A stretch of 64,000 bases of DNA, from assembly GCA_020744425.1 (NCBI GenBank), contig JAGMUV010000002.1:1780501-1844500 (forward strand), in the 5' to 3' direction. The notes under the pieces are model-generated. The model saw only the letters and a program-made list of their open reading frames with translations. It was not told the DNA's origin and did not search any database. Position numbers and translations under genes: made by a program. This stretch comes from Dactylonectria macrodidyma. Taxonomy: Eukaryota; Ascomycota; Sordariomycetes; Hypocreales; Nectriaceae. Of the stretch, positions 33,901 to 46,090 are shown one piece after another (the stretch's first letter is position 1; each line of letters begins with the position of its first letter).

Positions 33901-36432
33901 ATCTCATGATACAGATCAGCAGGTCCTAAAAATTCCCCGGACCCAACAATTCAACGTCTAATCTGCATATGGACTTGCAATACCATAGATAACCCCGCGT
34001 ACATCTTGCTGCGGCCCTAATCTCGTACCTAACCGCCGACTTCAGAAATTGGCACGGCCAGGTCTCCGGCGGCGTCAGGAAATACGGATGTGCACAACCC
34101 AAGCTCCTCCTTTTCTCACCGGTGGCGCCTCGGTTCGCATCAAGGCTCCGTGGCGGAGGCTGTGGCCCTTGTTTGCCCTTCAATAAGCCTCCCAGGCCAC
34201 GGCCCCCTTGCTCCCGGCCCCTTGGGTCGCCTAGAGGACACGAGTGTGCTAAGATCCAATTGAGACAACGATTTCACTCTCAGGGACGCTGCTATTGCTT
34301 CTTGCACCATGTCGGTCAGCCAGCCAGCAACCAGCCATTCGTGCACGTCCATAGGCGGTCAGTCGAGCCGGACAAGCTGAACCAGTTGGACCAGCAAAAC
34401 CCGGCACGCCATGCGCCCTTGCATCAAGGTGTGTGCCTGCGTACTTCGTAGACTAGTGAGGCCCAGTGCCGAACTGAGATGGAGCCACGACTAATAGTCC
34501 ACACCGCGTCTTGGCGACTCACGCAAGGGTCAACAAAAATGCATTGTTTGAGGTGTGAGATGTGACGGAGATTCGTCAGATTTGTCAAGGGAACCATCTA
34601 CAAGATTCCACAGGCAGGGAATATTTTGGACGAAAGGGAAAAGAGGAGAAGGGAAAAGGCCAGAAAAGAAAGGAAAGAATATGACAGACTCCCCTGTTTC
34701 AACCGGATCATGGATTCTCATCAGGCATCCTGTCTCAAGCCAAACTCATCAAGGTTATCTACAGGGCATAGCCCAACGTCTTACGTCCTCGCCGCCCAGG
34801 CAACCACGAATCACAAGCAGTCCCAGGCTGACGGCGAGTTCGCTAACATCCCTATGCCCCCTCCCAAGCTGCCTACAGGACCCGTGTATTTTTTTTTTTA
34901 AACAAAATTTTGTGCATGGCCCATCCCTGGCGGGGGGCGCCCATAACGAAGGACTCACGGTTCAATGGGACCAAACCTGCCCCACGTCCGTCCGGCAGAA
35001 GGAATACGTTCGATAGTTCTCGTGGATCCATCGTAGGCAATTGTAGGGAAAACGGGAAGAAGTGGGGTAACAAGAGGGGGCGTGGAAGGTCTCAGCAGAA
35101 CAGAAGAGCTTTTTCGCCCAAAAAGTGGATATGGAAGCCGACGCTTGTCAGGGAAATGGGACCTCGCGGCGAAAAAAAGAAGAGAAAAATTTCAATATGG
35201 AGCACTTGAGTAACAGAAGAGTCATCGTTCGGGAAGCCGGCGTGTACGTAGGGTACTGTGTTGTCAGTGGTGCTGTAATGCACCCGTGGAGCTTGGAAAT
35301 CAAACCTGGAGGTCTCAGAACCATGGAACAAGGGCGGATTCTGTCTTTCTTCTCTTTCGTCGCCTACGCCCTTGAGACGGGTAGCGGAGATGACCAAGCT
35401 CCGAGCTGCGCCCAGAGGCCCCCCCCCCCCCCCGACTCTCAGCCAAGAAACAACAAGCGAACAAAGGAAACAAGACATGGCTCTCATTGCTTCTTTTCCT
35501 GCTGACTTGAGTTTCCCCTGCTGACATAAACCCAATCCCGTTTCCCGCCCCAACTCCGGTTCGAGTGGAAGGCCGTTGATTGGCTTTGGGCTTCGGCCTC
35601 CGCCAAGTCCGCATCGCCGAGGGGGCCAGTTTGAGTCAAGGGAGGGGGTGAGATTAGAGACAGAGAGACAGAGAGAGCCGGCCCAAAACTCGCGGCCGCC
35701 ATGCCTCCCAAAGGCCGAGTCGCGGGGCCGCGGGAGAGGGGCGTGTCTATTCAGAGTTCTCGATTCTGCGGCGTTGCTCGATCCAGACCGATGTCGCCGT
35801 CTTTTGGCGGTCGGCGGCGCTGGCGGACTGAAGGATGTCTATGGCGTCAATCCTTATCGCCAGTGAGTGCTCTGTAGATTGCGCACGCCACAAGACTGGT
35901 CACATTGCGCAAGGCAGATGCATTGTTGCGATTATCACGATTGATTGCAAGTGGATGAAAGAAGGCACAGTTGGTAGTGATTTTGAAATGTTTATTCAAT
36001 TGTAATATTTCTCGGTGTCGCTGCACCTTGAAGCCATTGGGGTTGCCCCCACTGTTCTGTTTTTTAGTGAGCTATCTACCCATCATGGGGCCCTTATCAA
36101 AGCCGCTGCCACTCAACCCAAATGAATCCCATCCAGTGGTATTGTTCCGGGAGCGGCAACTCGTTCAATCGTTAAAAACCCCAATTCCCATGGTCAATAG
36201 ACCTCTTTCTGAGTGGTGATCCTCCTTGTAGTAATAAATAAATAAAAAAGACAAATAATGAAAAACAAAGTGTATCCGTGTTGTTGTGCTTTTTCCTGAA
36301 ATGCCTTTGTGGTATCCGGTGTATAGTAAATGAGAAACGCCATGCCATGCCATGCCCTTTAGTCGCTTTTTATAGTAGAAACAAGTCGTCAAGATGATAC
36401 AAGGTTAAGGTTGTATGTATGTGGAAATCTCC
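30991..36432. other. Gene-poor region, 5.4 kb, between DBP8 and the acidic 247-aa gene
   Basis: No open frame here exceeds 153 codons and none shows a protein family, intron signals with coding continuity, or transposon proteins. It does not look like an AT-rich RIP-destroyed block overall. It holds a C15 run (35419-35433), an A/T-rich patch near 34888-34910, one TACTTCGTA (34442-34450) and a GGCATCGG-like degenerate tandem near 33235-33262. It may be intergenic regulatory DNA or non-coding transcript. Confidence 0.5.
35419..35433. repeat. Poly-C run (15 nt)
   Basis: Homopolymer of cytosine in the gene-poor region; length is prone to sequencing error. Confidence 0.85.
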
Positions 36433-37176
36433 TTAGTAGACCGTGATGGCCGACACCAACCTCGCGGGATTGCGGGCTGGCAGGTAGAAGTCATCTTGGT
36501 AGATTGTTCCGTCTTGTTGCGATTGCTTCTTGGCGTCCTTCTGATCGAAGTCGGCGAGAACGGGTTGCGGGGGCGACGGCGGCATGGAGTCGTCGTCGGA
36601 TGAGTCTGAGAAGTCATGCTCGACAAGCTCAGGCGGCGAGGTGGAGTGTGAGTGTGTTCGGACAAGCTCGAGCTGTGCGTAGTCCTCCTCAAGGTCGTCC
36701 TCCTCCATGTCGTCGACGTGGCTGATGGTAGGGATGATAGCCTTGGTAGGGCGGCCGGAGACGGTGTTGGTCATCTCAATGTCCTCGTCCTCGGAGTCGT
36801 AGTCGTCAGAGTCAGAAGAGTCGGAGTCGTACTCCTGCTCGTCCTCCTCGGCGATGGCGCTGTCGGCCCACTGGATGTGGCGGTCCTTGGTGTTGCTGGC
36901 ACCGCGGACGGACTGGTTGAACCAGCGCTCCTGTTCCCGCTCGGCGTCGGCAAGCTCAAGCATCAGAGAGTCGAGGAGGTTGGCGTGTCCGACCAGGAGG
37001 CGGAGGTCGTGATCGGGCTGGGCAGCTTCGCGAGACAGCTTAGACCTCGCCTTGTGGGCGAGGTAGTAGGTCTGAGTGATGGACATGTTCTTCTTGATGG
37101 CGGCTTGGCGAAGAGACTGGGAGGTGTGGGAGGCAGTAGGCCTGTTGTAGGAGTTGTTGATTGTTGAAGTCGACAT
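36433..37176 (-). CDS. Conserved-looking acidic fungal protein of unknown function
   Basis: Single exon, 247 aa, starting at the first in-frame ATG (37176); the frame continues upstream without another ATG. I do not recognise a named family. Residues about 20-90 (SQSLRQAAIKKNMSITQTYYLAHKARSKLSREA, then HDLRLLVGHANLLDSLMLELADAEREQERWFNQ) read like a conserved helical domain. The rest is acidic and Ser-rich with runs such as EYDSDSSDSDDYDSEDEDIEM and DDMEEDDLEEDYAQLELVRTHSHST, likely disordered and phosphorylated. I believe similar proteins occur widely in Pezizomycotina, but this is from memory. The gene stands alone within 15 kb of otherwise gene-free DNA and has a long upstream region, which suggests complex regulation. 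Confidence 0.8.
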   Translation of the reverse strand: MSTSTINNSYNRPTASHTSQSLRQAAIKKNMSITQTYYLAHKARSKLSREAAQPDHDLRLLVGHANLLDSLMLELADAEREQERWFNQSVRGASNTKDRHIQWADSAIAEEDEQEYDSDSSDSDDYDSEDEDIEMTNTVSGRPTKAIIPTISHVDDMEEDDLEEDYAQLELVRTHSHSTSPPELVEHDFSDSSDDDSMPPSPPQPVLADFDQKDAKKQSQQDGTIYQDDFYLPARNPARLVSAITVY

Positions 37177-37693
37177 GATGAAAAGGAACTCCGAAATGTG
37201 GAGGTGTGTGTCCTTTATGATGTTTTGGTAGAGAACCTTGTGAGTCAAGGCAACGATCCCGATTGCGGCAAGGCCTAGCTAGTGGCAGGGGTCGCGGTGG
37301 TGACAATGACTTGTGGGATTGGGTGATGCTAGCCGGGTTCTCGTGCTCGTTGTGGTTGATGAGTGAGCTGAAAGCTAGGCGTTGTGGGGTAGGGTTGGCT
37401 TTGCGTCAGTTTGGAATAGTAGGCGAAATCTAGAAGCGATGTCGTGATGAAGTTATTCTCTTGATGTTTGATGTTTGATGGATGAGATGACTGTTTGGAG
37501 GGCCTGACCGAAGACGGGGCATCAGAATCTTTTTAACTCCCGTGGGCATCGCGGACAACTCGGGGGTTTGTCTTAGCACCACGCCTGCAAAGTCCGTGTG
37601 TGGGGCGCGGTCTTTGGGATGACTGCTCCGCGCGGAAGGGCGTGTCGTTGGGAATAATTGTCATGGGTGGAGGGAGAGCAAGAGAGCGAGAGG

Positions 37694-37705
37694 GTGTGTG
37701 TGTGT
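37694..37705. repeat. GT dinucleotide microsatellite
   Basis: Six GT units, about 520 bp upstream of the acidic 247-aa gene. Confidence 0.85.
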
Positions 37706-38064
37706 CTAGCAGGGGTGTGGATTCTGAGTAATGGTGGCTTTAACAACCCCCCGGTGATAAAAAACAACCCGGGCGGACAGTACGTTGGCTCCGAAAAGCG
37801 AGCGAGAGCGAGAGAAGCATAATCCAGCGCCAGCACAGCGCCCGTCCAGGTTCCTCTCCAGCCAAGGGTACTTCGGTCTCACCGCATACCCTGCGCGTAA
37901 GACAAGGTACCCAGGTACTCCCCCAAGTCCTCAAGTCCCTCCTCGAGGGGGTCTAGCCTAACTTTCGGTCCTCCGCGGATTCCTAAGCGGTCGCTGTGCT
38001 TGTCAGCCAAGGCCGTCACGGCTTAGCAACCAACTCACACGCACGCGCACGCACACCACGCAAA

Positions 38065-38448
38065 ATGGCCCAGAATGACGCTGGCGAGCCTTACGGATTT
38101 GTCGTCCTTAGCGGAGCTAGACGGAATTTGGAGCGGGTTGCTCTTGCAAGCCTCTGTCCTCGCAGTTCTGCATTTCTCAGCAAACCGAACCTTATCGGCG
38201 CTAGAAGCGATGCCACTCTGCCTCCCTGCCTGCCTCTCTGCATAGATGACTCTTCACGATACCAACCTAAGGTAGTACCCGCAGCACCGCTCCGCAATCG
38301 CGCCCATGACTCTGATGACGGAGACAAATTCCGCAACACAAACAAACTTCTCGATCATCAAGGTGAAAGCCGTTTTGGACGTGTGCCTGTACGGCCTCCC
38401 CCACCTCGCCCAGTGTCTCGCTTGTCCTCCGTCACGATGCCAGGTTGA
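38065..38448 (+). CDS. Doubtful ORF, 127 codons
   Basis: The ATG sits in a good fungal start context (GCAAAATGGCC), about 890 bp from the start of the divergent acidic-protein gene. The predicted product begins MAQNDAGEPYGFVVLSGARR and becomes Pro/Arg-rich at its end. No family, localisation signal or intron evidence is visible, and base composition is unremarkable. It could be a lineage-specific gene, the first exon of a spliced transcript, or chance. Confidence 0.15.
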   Translation: MAQNDAGEPYGFVVLSGARRNLERVALASLCPRSSAFLSKPNLIGARSDATLPPCLPLCIDDSSRYQPKVVPAAPLRNRAHDSDDGDKFRNTNKLLDHQGESRFGRVPVRPPPPRPVSRLSSVTMPG

Positions 38449-38953
38449 ATGACCAAGGCCCTGCCGTCGGGACACGGCACCAGATCCACCTTGATCGAGA
38501 GCAACGGGAGCCGATGCCTCCAACACCATTGCCTGCGTGTATCGATAGGCACTGGGCGAACAACCAAAAACGCCCCGTGGAAGCGGAAGTCCGGACAAAA
38601 TGGCTACCCGCCAAGCGCCTTGTGAATCTTGCTCCGCCCGCATGCCCGCCCAAAAGCCCGTGTCCGAGAAACTGACAGAGAGCGAGAACAAGTTCCCACA
38701 CGCCCACCCGCAGCTCCGCCTTCCTCTGGCGCAAGGCCCAAGGGCGCCGGGGTCATGGTCAAATGCGACGAATCCGAAAACCGAAAAAACCTTGCGTGGG
38801 AGAGATAGCGAAAGCGAAGGGCATGCAACACGCACTTCTAGCACAGGCTCCAGCGATCCACCCCTGCTCGGCCTCGCTCGGCCACGCACATCCGGTACGT
38901 AAGGCACAGGCTATGTGGAGGCTAACATGCCTACAGTGGTGGTATCACAGCAC

Positions 38954-38971
38954 CCGTACGGCACCGTACGG
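38954..38971. promoter_or_regulatory. Paired CCGTACGG palindromes
   Basis: Two perfect 8-bp palindromes at 38954-38961 and 38964-38971, spaced exactly 10 bp start to start. Each contains CCG and CGG half-sites separated by two bases, the general form recognised by Zn2Cys6 dimers. A binding role is inferred. Confidence 0.3.
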
Positions 38972-41900
38972 CATCACAACACCATAACGTAGGGCTGAGA
39001 AAAGTGGTCGCCTGGTGCCGTATCACCATGAGTGACGAGAGCGAGTGCGACCCCCAACACATAACAAATCCGACAAATCCGATCAAAGCGAGCCAATCAG
39101 GCGTCCGTCTCAGCCAAAGTCCCTCCAGGCCGCTCTCGTTATGGCCTTTTGCCCACGTAAGCCTCCTCGTTCATGTCGCTGCTGTCTGAGGCCCTTTGTA
39201 GTCGGCCGCGCCCTTGGTCTCCCTTGGTCGCCCTTCAGGGCATTTTGGGTTACAGGGGATTACATTGCACATCTCCTTTGCCTTGACGCTTGTTTCGTCA
39301 CCCATCGTGGCATGACAACCTTCGCATGGAGGCTTTGGCTAGGCATTGGCAACTGCGCCGCTACCCCTTTCATTCACAGGCCGACTCAGTGCCTCGCATT
39401 CCCCACGTAACGGACCTTGTGTGTCTCGTCTAAAACGGAAAACATTCGTCTCGTCTGTCCAGCAAGGCAGCAGAATTAAGTTACAGCTGCCAGCGCAAGC
39501 CTCGTTGGCCAGGCGGCCGACAACGTTCTCGCGGCACGCCCAGGCTTTAGCGACGCACACTCGGGACCGTCTCGGCCGTCACACCCCCGGCACTCACGGC
39601 TTTCTGGCATTTCCAAACTCCGACTCCTGTCCGAAAGGCACCGGTAGCAACCCAAAGAGAAGCATGCGTGGAGCTACACGCCATTGGACGACGCCGAAAC
39701 TCTCTAGATACCAATGAGTGAGCGATCGTCGTCCGCTATGTCGGGCCTCAAATGAAGTAATGAGTAATGATTGATGTTGCAATCGCTAGCTACCGATTTC
39801 AGTCATGCGAGGCAGCGTGAAAGGCGTGCTCGTTACCTGCTCAGTCATCTCGATTCGACCCCTCTCTCGCATCGAGGCACTTGACTAATTAGGTTGCTCC
39901 CATTCTGTATCGCTTTGAAACGCGGGCCAAGTCCAGCCAGTTCTTCGTACAGTGCACAAGATCCAGCCAACCAACAGGGGCTTCAAGCCACAGGCGCGAC
40001 CCAGCCAAGATGCACGCCAAAGCGGTGGTGAATCATCCGGCCGCCGTGTGAGTCTGTGGCTTCAACTCATGCGAGGGGGGGCAGATCTTTTGGGGTTGGG
40101 GGATGACTGACCGCTGGTCTGGTTAAGGTTCGCTGGACACAGTCAGCACCCAGCAACCCAAAGGGCGGAGATGGAGATTTGTCAAGTCGTGGATTTGTCA
40201 ATTTGTCAATCCCCCTCATTCTGCCTCATTATGATGGGTGCCGCATCCCGAGAACCCCGTGCTCTGGTTCGTCGAATGGCTCCTCTTGATTAACTCTGGG
40301 GCCTGATCTTTTGGTGATTTTGTAATCCACCCGGCCGAGAGATGACTGCAGCCTGTCTTGGTGTCCGCACATGCTCCCTAATTACACACCCCTTCCCCCA
40401 GAAGGCATTCGTATCCCCCAAGCCCCCCTAACTCCCTACCTAACCCCTCGACGCCTACTCCTCCCCCGCAGCTGCAGCCTCAACCACCCGAGATGAGTGC
40501 GAAAGCCCTAAAAGTCGATGCCTAATCCTGCCTCTTGGTCTTGTTAGATTCCTAATGAGATGCGAACCTTCTAGGGGTTGCTGTGGAGAGGGGATCGATA
40601 TCAGGGCCGAGCGTCCATAACGTTGCTAATCTGGCCACATATTCGTGCAATGATCATCGACACGCTCGTTAACTCTAATTGCTCTTGGTTACTTTTAATT
40701 GCCTTGATCTCGGCCGGCTGCGCCTCTCCGCAGGTGACGGTCGGAGCACTGTTGGTCGGGGCCTTCGCTTTCGGGGTCGTGAAGTGCCCCGATGCCTCCA
40801 TGTGCCAGTGCGGAGAGACTCTGATGTCCGTTGCATCAGATCAGATTGATTGCGCATTTCTATTGCGTCGTCCAGCACCAACCACATTCGTCCGCGGTCA
40901 ACCATATTCGTCCGTCAAGCCACATGATTCGACCAGGGGATGGAGTAATATGAGGTGCTGTAGGGGGTTGTCGATAAGACCACGCTGTCTCATCACCCAG
41001 CGAGCCCGTCACCATCGACCCCTCCAAGGAACACTGACGTATGTGCTACGAAGTGCGTATGATGGAGTGATGGAAGGTCAATAGTGGTAACGACTGAGTA
41101 ATCTCCTAGCCCCGAGCGAGGCACATGCACCTCACCACCAACAGCTGCACCCTGTCCTGCTTGCATCCATAGTGGCTGCCGTAAATCCGGTCTCCCAAGA
41201 GGTAATCCCCGTTCGGCGTTAACTAATGTGAGGATCGACTGCGACTGCGCCAGCAAAGACACAAGCCACTCAGCTTTAGGTGCTTATCTATCCCACCGTA
41301 CTTCGTACAACGAGGAAGCTCATTCGAGCATGCGCCTCATTCGATCAGTTCCAGATTCGAGAATCCTTCTCTTTTAGCTTGCGAGCTCCCCAATCCCAAT
41401 CCCGGTTGCCTTGAAGCCCGTCATCACTCCCCAACGGAGACATTCATTCGAGTCACCACAGCCCTCTTGCCGTATCGACGCATCCCCCAAATCCTTACTG
41501 TATTAGTCGCAATAGAATGCCCCTTTTGGATTTGGTTGGCTTGTTATTCTCTTTCACACAGCAATTGAGTTGCTCTGTAGCATGCACTGCCCATCGCTGA
41601 CGCCAGCACATCACTTACACCAGCCCAGCCGCTCTCTGGCTTGTCACGGGACAAAACGGTACTCGCTTTGACACCCCCCACCGAGAAATCCCGACGGGCA
41701 CGTATGGAAACCGGCAGCTAAACAAAACCCATTCGGGTTATCAACACGCTAGATTGAGGCTTGTACGGACATTGAATTTGCAAAAATCCCATCAGCTGGA
41801 CGCTCAAGTAAAGTCACGCATGCCTATTTCGCAATTCATCGTACGTAACCCCTGGGTTTTCGGGTTCTGCGGCAATACGACTCCGCGTCAACTTCCCTCT

Positions 41901-43613
41901 CCGTTATTGCCGCTCTCATTGTTCCTTGCATCGGTTCTTCTCTCACAAGGCTCTTTTTTAGCGCCATTGAAGCCGAATCCTGCCGTTTCGGCAAGACTGT
42001 AGCTGTGACTTTTGACGATGGGGATGGGGGTGGGAGTTCCTCCGGGCCGTGCGGATCTGGCGGCCGGCCCTGGCACGGAGGACGGCGTATCGGCACGCCG
42101 ATGCGCGAGAGCGCGAGAGCACCTAGGCCGCATCCATCCTGGGCAAGTGTGTATAAGTGTGTGTCCCCTACGTCACTACATACGATAACCTCATTGGCGG
42201 CATCTTGGAAACTGGTCTTGTCTCCGTCCCATCCACTGCCCTGGAGAGTCGGGATGCGTAGAGTGAGTCCGAGACGGAAGGGAGCTACAGCTTCTTTAAT
42301 ATCTCATTGGCCATGTAGATTCTATGGATCTGCGTAATATCCATGGTTCATCGATATCAGAAGCCGTCATGAGGTTGTAGTGCCGAGCTGCGATATTGGA
42401 CAATGACACAGCTCAACTTTGTGACGGCTTGGGTGGTGCTTAAGTCTACTGCGTGTCTTGAGTCTCGTCGTGGATCTGCACGTGTCAATGAGGATGGTTG
42501 AGTAGTGTTGTTAGTGTGAGGTTGTTTTGAGTTGTGTCGTCATGGAGACGATCGAGCTTCATTGAAGATTCCGTGGCTGTAACCGCTGGTAAACCCAATG
42601 GCTAAGAAGGAGACTCTGAATCCAGAACATTACGTAGTATGTGTCTGGTAATTGATGGGCGTGTATTAACCCCCAAGAGTTATGATAAGATGGGAAACAT
42701 ACAAATCAGACGCTCTGTACAATGGCACGATGGTTGAGTGCCTTACGTAGTACATAGTGGTGTAGGGTTGGACTCCAAGTTGTCATGCTTGGAAATCATG
42801 GCAATGGTAATTCGACACCACCTTAGCGGGTGCTCCATATGCTTAGTCTGGGTTGGTGTATTCACCATCCGCGTATTAATGGCCTCGACTGGTGGTGGAC
42901 AAGGGTTAGATGCTGATCGGTTTCCTGATATCCGAATACCGACAAAGAGCTCATGTGGACCGCCGTGCCTCGCCCTGTCAGTGAACACGGAATGGTGTTC
43001 TCGACCAATTGTGGTGATACTGCATGCGAGTCTAGGTCTCCCATGTCCAAGTCGGATCCGTAAATAATTGCATGACAGGGCTGCTGACCACCACACGTTG
43101 CTCGCTGTGAAACCCGAGAGCGAATGACACGCAACACCCTCGCATGCATCTCCCTCCGCGTTGTCTCTTCCCTCGCTTCGCGTTGATTATTTTATTCTCA
43201 CTCCCACACACGAGCACTGCAGCAAAGACCCTGGAAAGAAGACCACCTACGTCACATGCAAGCCTCCAACGAGTAGGGCTGGCCTCGCTTTTTTTCCCTT
43301 AGCTCCATCTTTGTAAGAAAAGAAGTTGCACCCTCGCCGAGTCGCCGAGTCGTCTCCGTCAAGTCTCCGCAGAAAGCCGTCGGGTCCGTCTGGGATTGCC
43401 ACCACTCAAAGAGTCAGGACGCCTTCTAGCCCCATTCTCGAACCCAGCCAACCCGGCATCTTCAAACCGAAAAGAATAAATCTCGCATTATCTTTCTTCA
43501 TTTTGTCGCGCATGCGTGATTCGTGATGCGGATGCGCGGCGATGACCCATCTGTCTGTGCAGGTTTGCAGGCGGAGACGAAGCGCCGACGGGGAAGGATC
43601 GTTCTTTGGAAGC

Positions 43614-43639
43614 TTTCCACTTTCCACTTTCCACTTTCC
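43614..43639. repeat. Short tandem repeat, 7-bp unit TTTCCAC, 3.7 copies
   Basis: Perfect head-to-tail copies in gene-free DNA, followed by a TTCCATGCAT direct repeat. Confidence 0.85.
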
Positions 43640-43960
43640 ATGCATGTTCCATGCATCCTTCTCTCCTTCTTCCGCCTCGTCTCCACCCGCGCCACAAGTG
43701 ACAAACCACTCCATAGGAAAGGCAGGGGCAAAGTAAAACCCGCAACAACACCGGGAATGCTACTGTACATACATTTGCAGCACGTGTGGTCGGAGTTTTC
43801 CTTCCCTTCTTTTCTTCCATCACTCTTCCAAAAGCCCCTCACTCCCCTGCATGCAGCTTGCAGCTTGCAGAACCGGCATCTCCGTGTCGGGTCCGACCAG
43901 GGAAGGGGGGGCGTGTTTTTGCAGTCTCGATCTGAGCCTTGTTCAGTGAGGCAATACACG

Positions 43961-43991
43961 GCCCTTAGACGGCCTTCAGACGGCCTTGGAC
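43961..43991. repeat. Short tandem of GACGGCCTT-like units
   Basis: The sequence around TTAGACGGCCTTCAGACGG continues with CCTTGGACGGC, giving about three imperfect units of 10-11 bp. Confidence 0.7.
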
Positions 43992-46090
43992 GGCATCACT
44001 ATCCACAGTTGACAGCTCAGCGACGTCACCGTGTCGAACAGGCACAGTCATCGGGAGCACCGCTCACAAGGGGTTGAACGTGTACATTCTTCCTGGTGTC
44101 ATTTCCTTCCATGCCCCTTCCATACCTCCTCCATGCCCTTTCCATTCCCATACTCTGACTTCGTTCCATCACCCTGTCTTTCCTGACACTTGATCCTGAG
44201 ACATGGCATGACCTCCGAGACGGAGATAATACATGTATCACAACAGCCAAAATGCTACCTCAGAATCAAAACAGTTTCCGTGTCTATCATCTATCCCCTG
44301 ACGCGGTTTTCGTACTTCGTCGCCACTCCACATCGCGAGGCTCACATTGACAAGTCACAACACGGCACACTTTCATCCAGACTAGACTTGACGAAGACTT
44401 TGTGTTTTCCTGCGAAGCTTTCAAGCAGCCGCTATTATGTCTTCGCATGGCAAGTTGCCTCACATTACGTGGGCACTGTATCACGGGTTTATGATCTAGG
44501 CATCATAAGAGGCGTCCACAAATCAGCGTGTTCATTCTCGCTTTGGCCCCATCTACTATTTCTCGTCCTCTATGCTTTTATCACGGTGCTGGTCCCACAT
44601 GTCCATAGGCTCACTTTTTCAAGTGATCCGCATACCACGTTCACCGTCGTTTTGCATACCTATCAAAACACGGGAGCTGGCAATTGTGGCCAAACGAGGA
44701 TAACAATTATCAAACACCTGGGATTTTATCCTCGAGACTGGAGTGCTAGCCTGATTTCCTTTTTGACTCTTGAACAATGACGCCGTAGTCATGGCTGCAT
44801 TCTCTCTTCTTCTCATCCCACTCAGGTCTCGGTTCGTGTTTCTAGTCTTATTGGAAATTACAGATGACGAGAAATCCACAGCAACAACAATCAAAGTATT
44901 ACCTGACGATAATATATTAAAGATAGGTAGATAAGGCTAGGGCTGCCTTTCTAGACCTAGGCTGGCAACAGGGCTGTGTTCCAGGTCATCGAACGGAATG
45001 TCCATGTCCACCAATTCCATAGTTAAGAAAGTAAGCCGACTTCATATTATGGTGATGGTCAGCATTTGGGCTATGCCTCTAACCCATCGTTGTCTCCAAA
45101 ATCTCTGCAACCGCCCTTTGCTGCCTGATTAGGGCAGCCAACCAATTACCCTCACGGCTGATGTCATTGCATTGGACTAATTTACTGGCAATGATTTTAG
45201 ACCAGTGCAGGGAAACTTGGTCTTAATGTCCGATACAGACCAGAGTTTTTACAAGAAGTTCGTTCGTTTTCCTTTGACTTTCGTAAGGCAACACCGACGA
45301 TAGTAGCAGGGATTCAAACCAACCAGGGAGTGGAAAAGACGAGGTACTCGAGTTTCCACCTATTTTTATATGATGCTAAACGTTCCCGTCCCTGGGGATC
45401 GACATCACAGTACTTAGCACTTCTAGCAGTTACGCAGGCTATGTAGGTCATCCTGCGTACCGCTGATCTCTCGGGCTACTGTAGGTAATGGTGCTGAAGT
45501 GTTGCCTTGCGACAGTCAAAGGAATCCACACGCTGCTGCGTACATAAAATTGTAGCTTACACTTCAATGCCAAACTGTCTCAATAGTCGGCACAAGATGG
45601 GACGTACCTTTTAAAAGTTTTTGGGTGGATATTCAGTAATAGGATGGGGGATATAATTATCCTAGATAGAATTGAGTGTAAGGGAATTCCCAATGAAATG
45701 TATACCTCGTTGTTCAACTTGGTCTGATATTCATCTTCCCGTGGGTTCAGTCTCCTTCACTCAGAGTTGTGGCTGTAGGGTGGGTTGTATTGGCGTGCGT
45801 TCGACACAGTTGAATTTCCGACTTTTATCCAGCCAAAGCCTAGATTTATGACACTGGAAATATTAATTTGAAGTGACAACAAATTTTCGACTGAGAATGT
45901 TGAATATTGTTGATTGAGGCTCAGGCTGGGAGGGATGAGACGTGCACGGTCCACATTCTCGGTACGTCATCGGTCTGGGGAAGTTTTTGTGCATCGACTA
46001 GCATATGGAGATCTTAGCCGAAGTCACAACCTCCCCATCGACCCTCACGACCAGCCAAACTGGCTCTCAAATACACCCTCGTCCTCCGCG

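Larger units (their letters stand above)
37177..46090. other. Gene-poor region, 8.9 kb, upstream of the acidic 247-aa gene and IBA57
   Basis: This spans the promoter side of two divergent genes. Open frames are short (longest 196 codons at 44190-44780) and do not resemble known proteins. Small repeats are present: (GT)6 at 37694-37705, paired CCGTACGG palindromes at 38954-38971, three TTGTCAA copies near 40178-40208, a 7-mer tandem at 43614-43639 and a GACGGCCTT tandem at 43961-43991. TACTTCGTA occurs at 41299-41307. No transposase, reverse transcriptase or tRNA is seen. The last few hundred bases (45600-45900) are AT-rich. Confidence 0.5.

Noticed and set aside
36652..37167. 171-codon plus-strand frame, Val/Gly/Leu-rich
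   Set aside because: Mirror of the acidic Asp/Glu/Ser runs of the minus-strand 247-aa gene.
40578..41084. 168-codon plus-strand frame in the gene-poor region
   Set aside because: No domain or signal-like pattern consistent with a known family; a frame of this length is expected by chance in 15 kb of GC-rich DNA.
44190..44780. 196-codon plus-strand frame in the gene-poor region
   Set aside because: Amino-acid composition looks random, there is no recognisable motif, and the initiator lacks supporting context.
45300..45322. Minus-strand GGTTTGAATCC resembling a tRNA B box
   Set aside because: The conserved C of TTC is replaced by T and no cloverleaf can be drawn around it.
45914..46090. N-terminal extension of IBA57 upstream of the chosen ATG
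   Set aside because: The extension lacks family similarity and would bury the clear mitochondrial presequence that starts at 46091.
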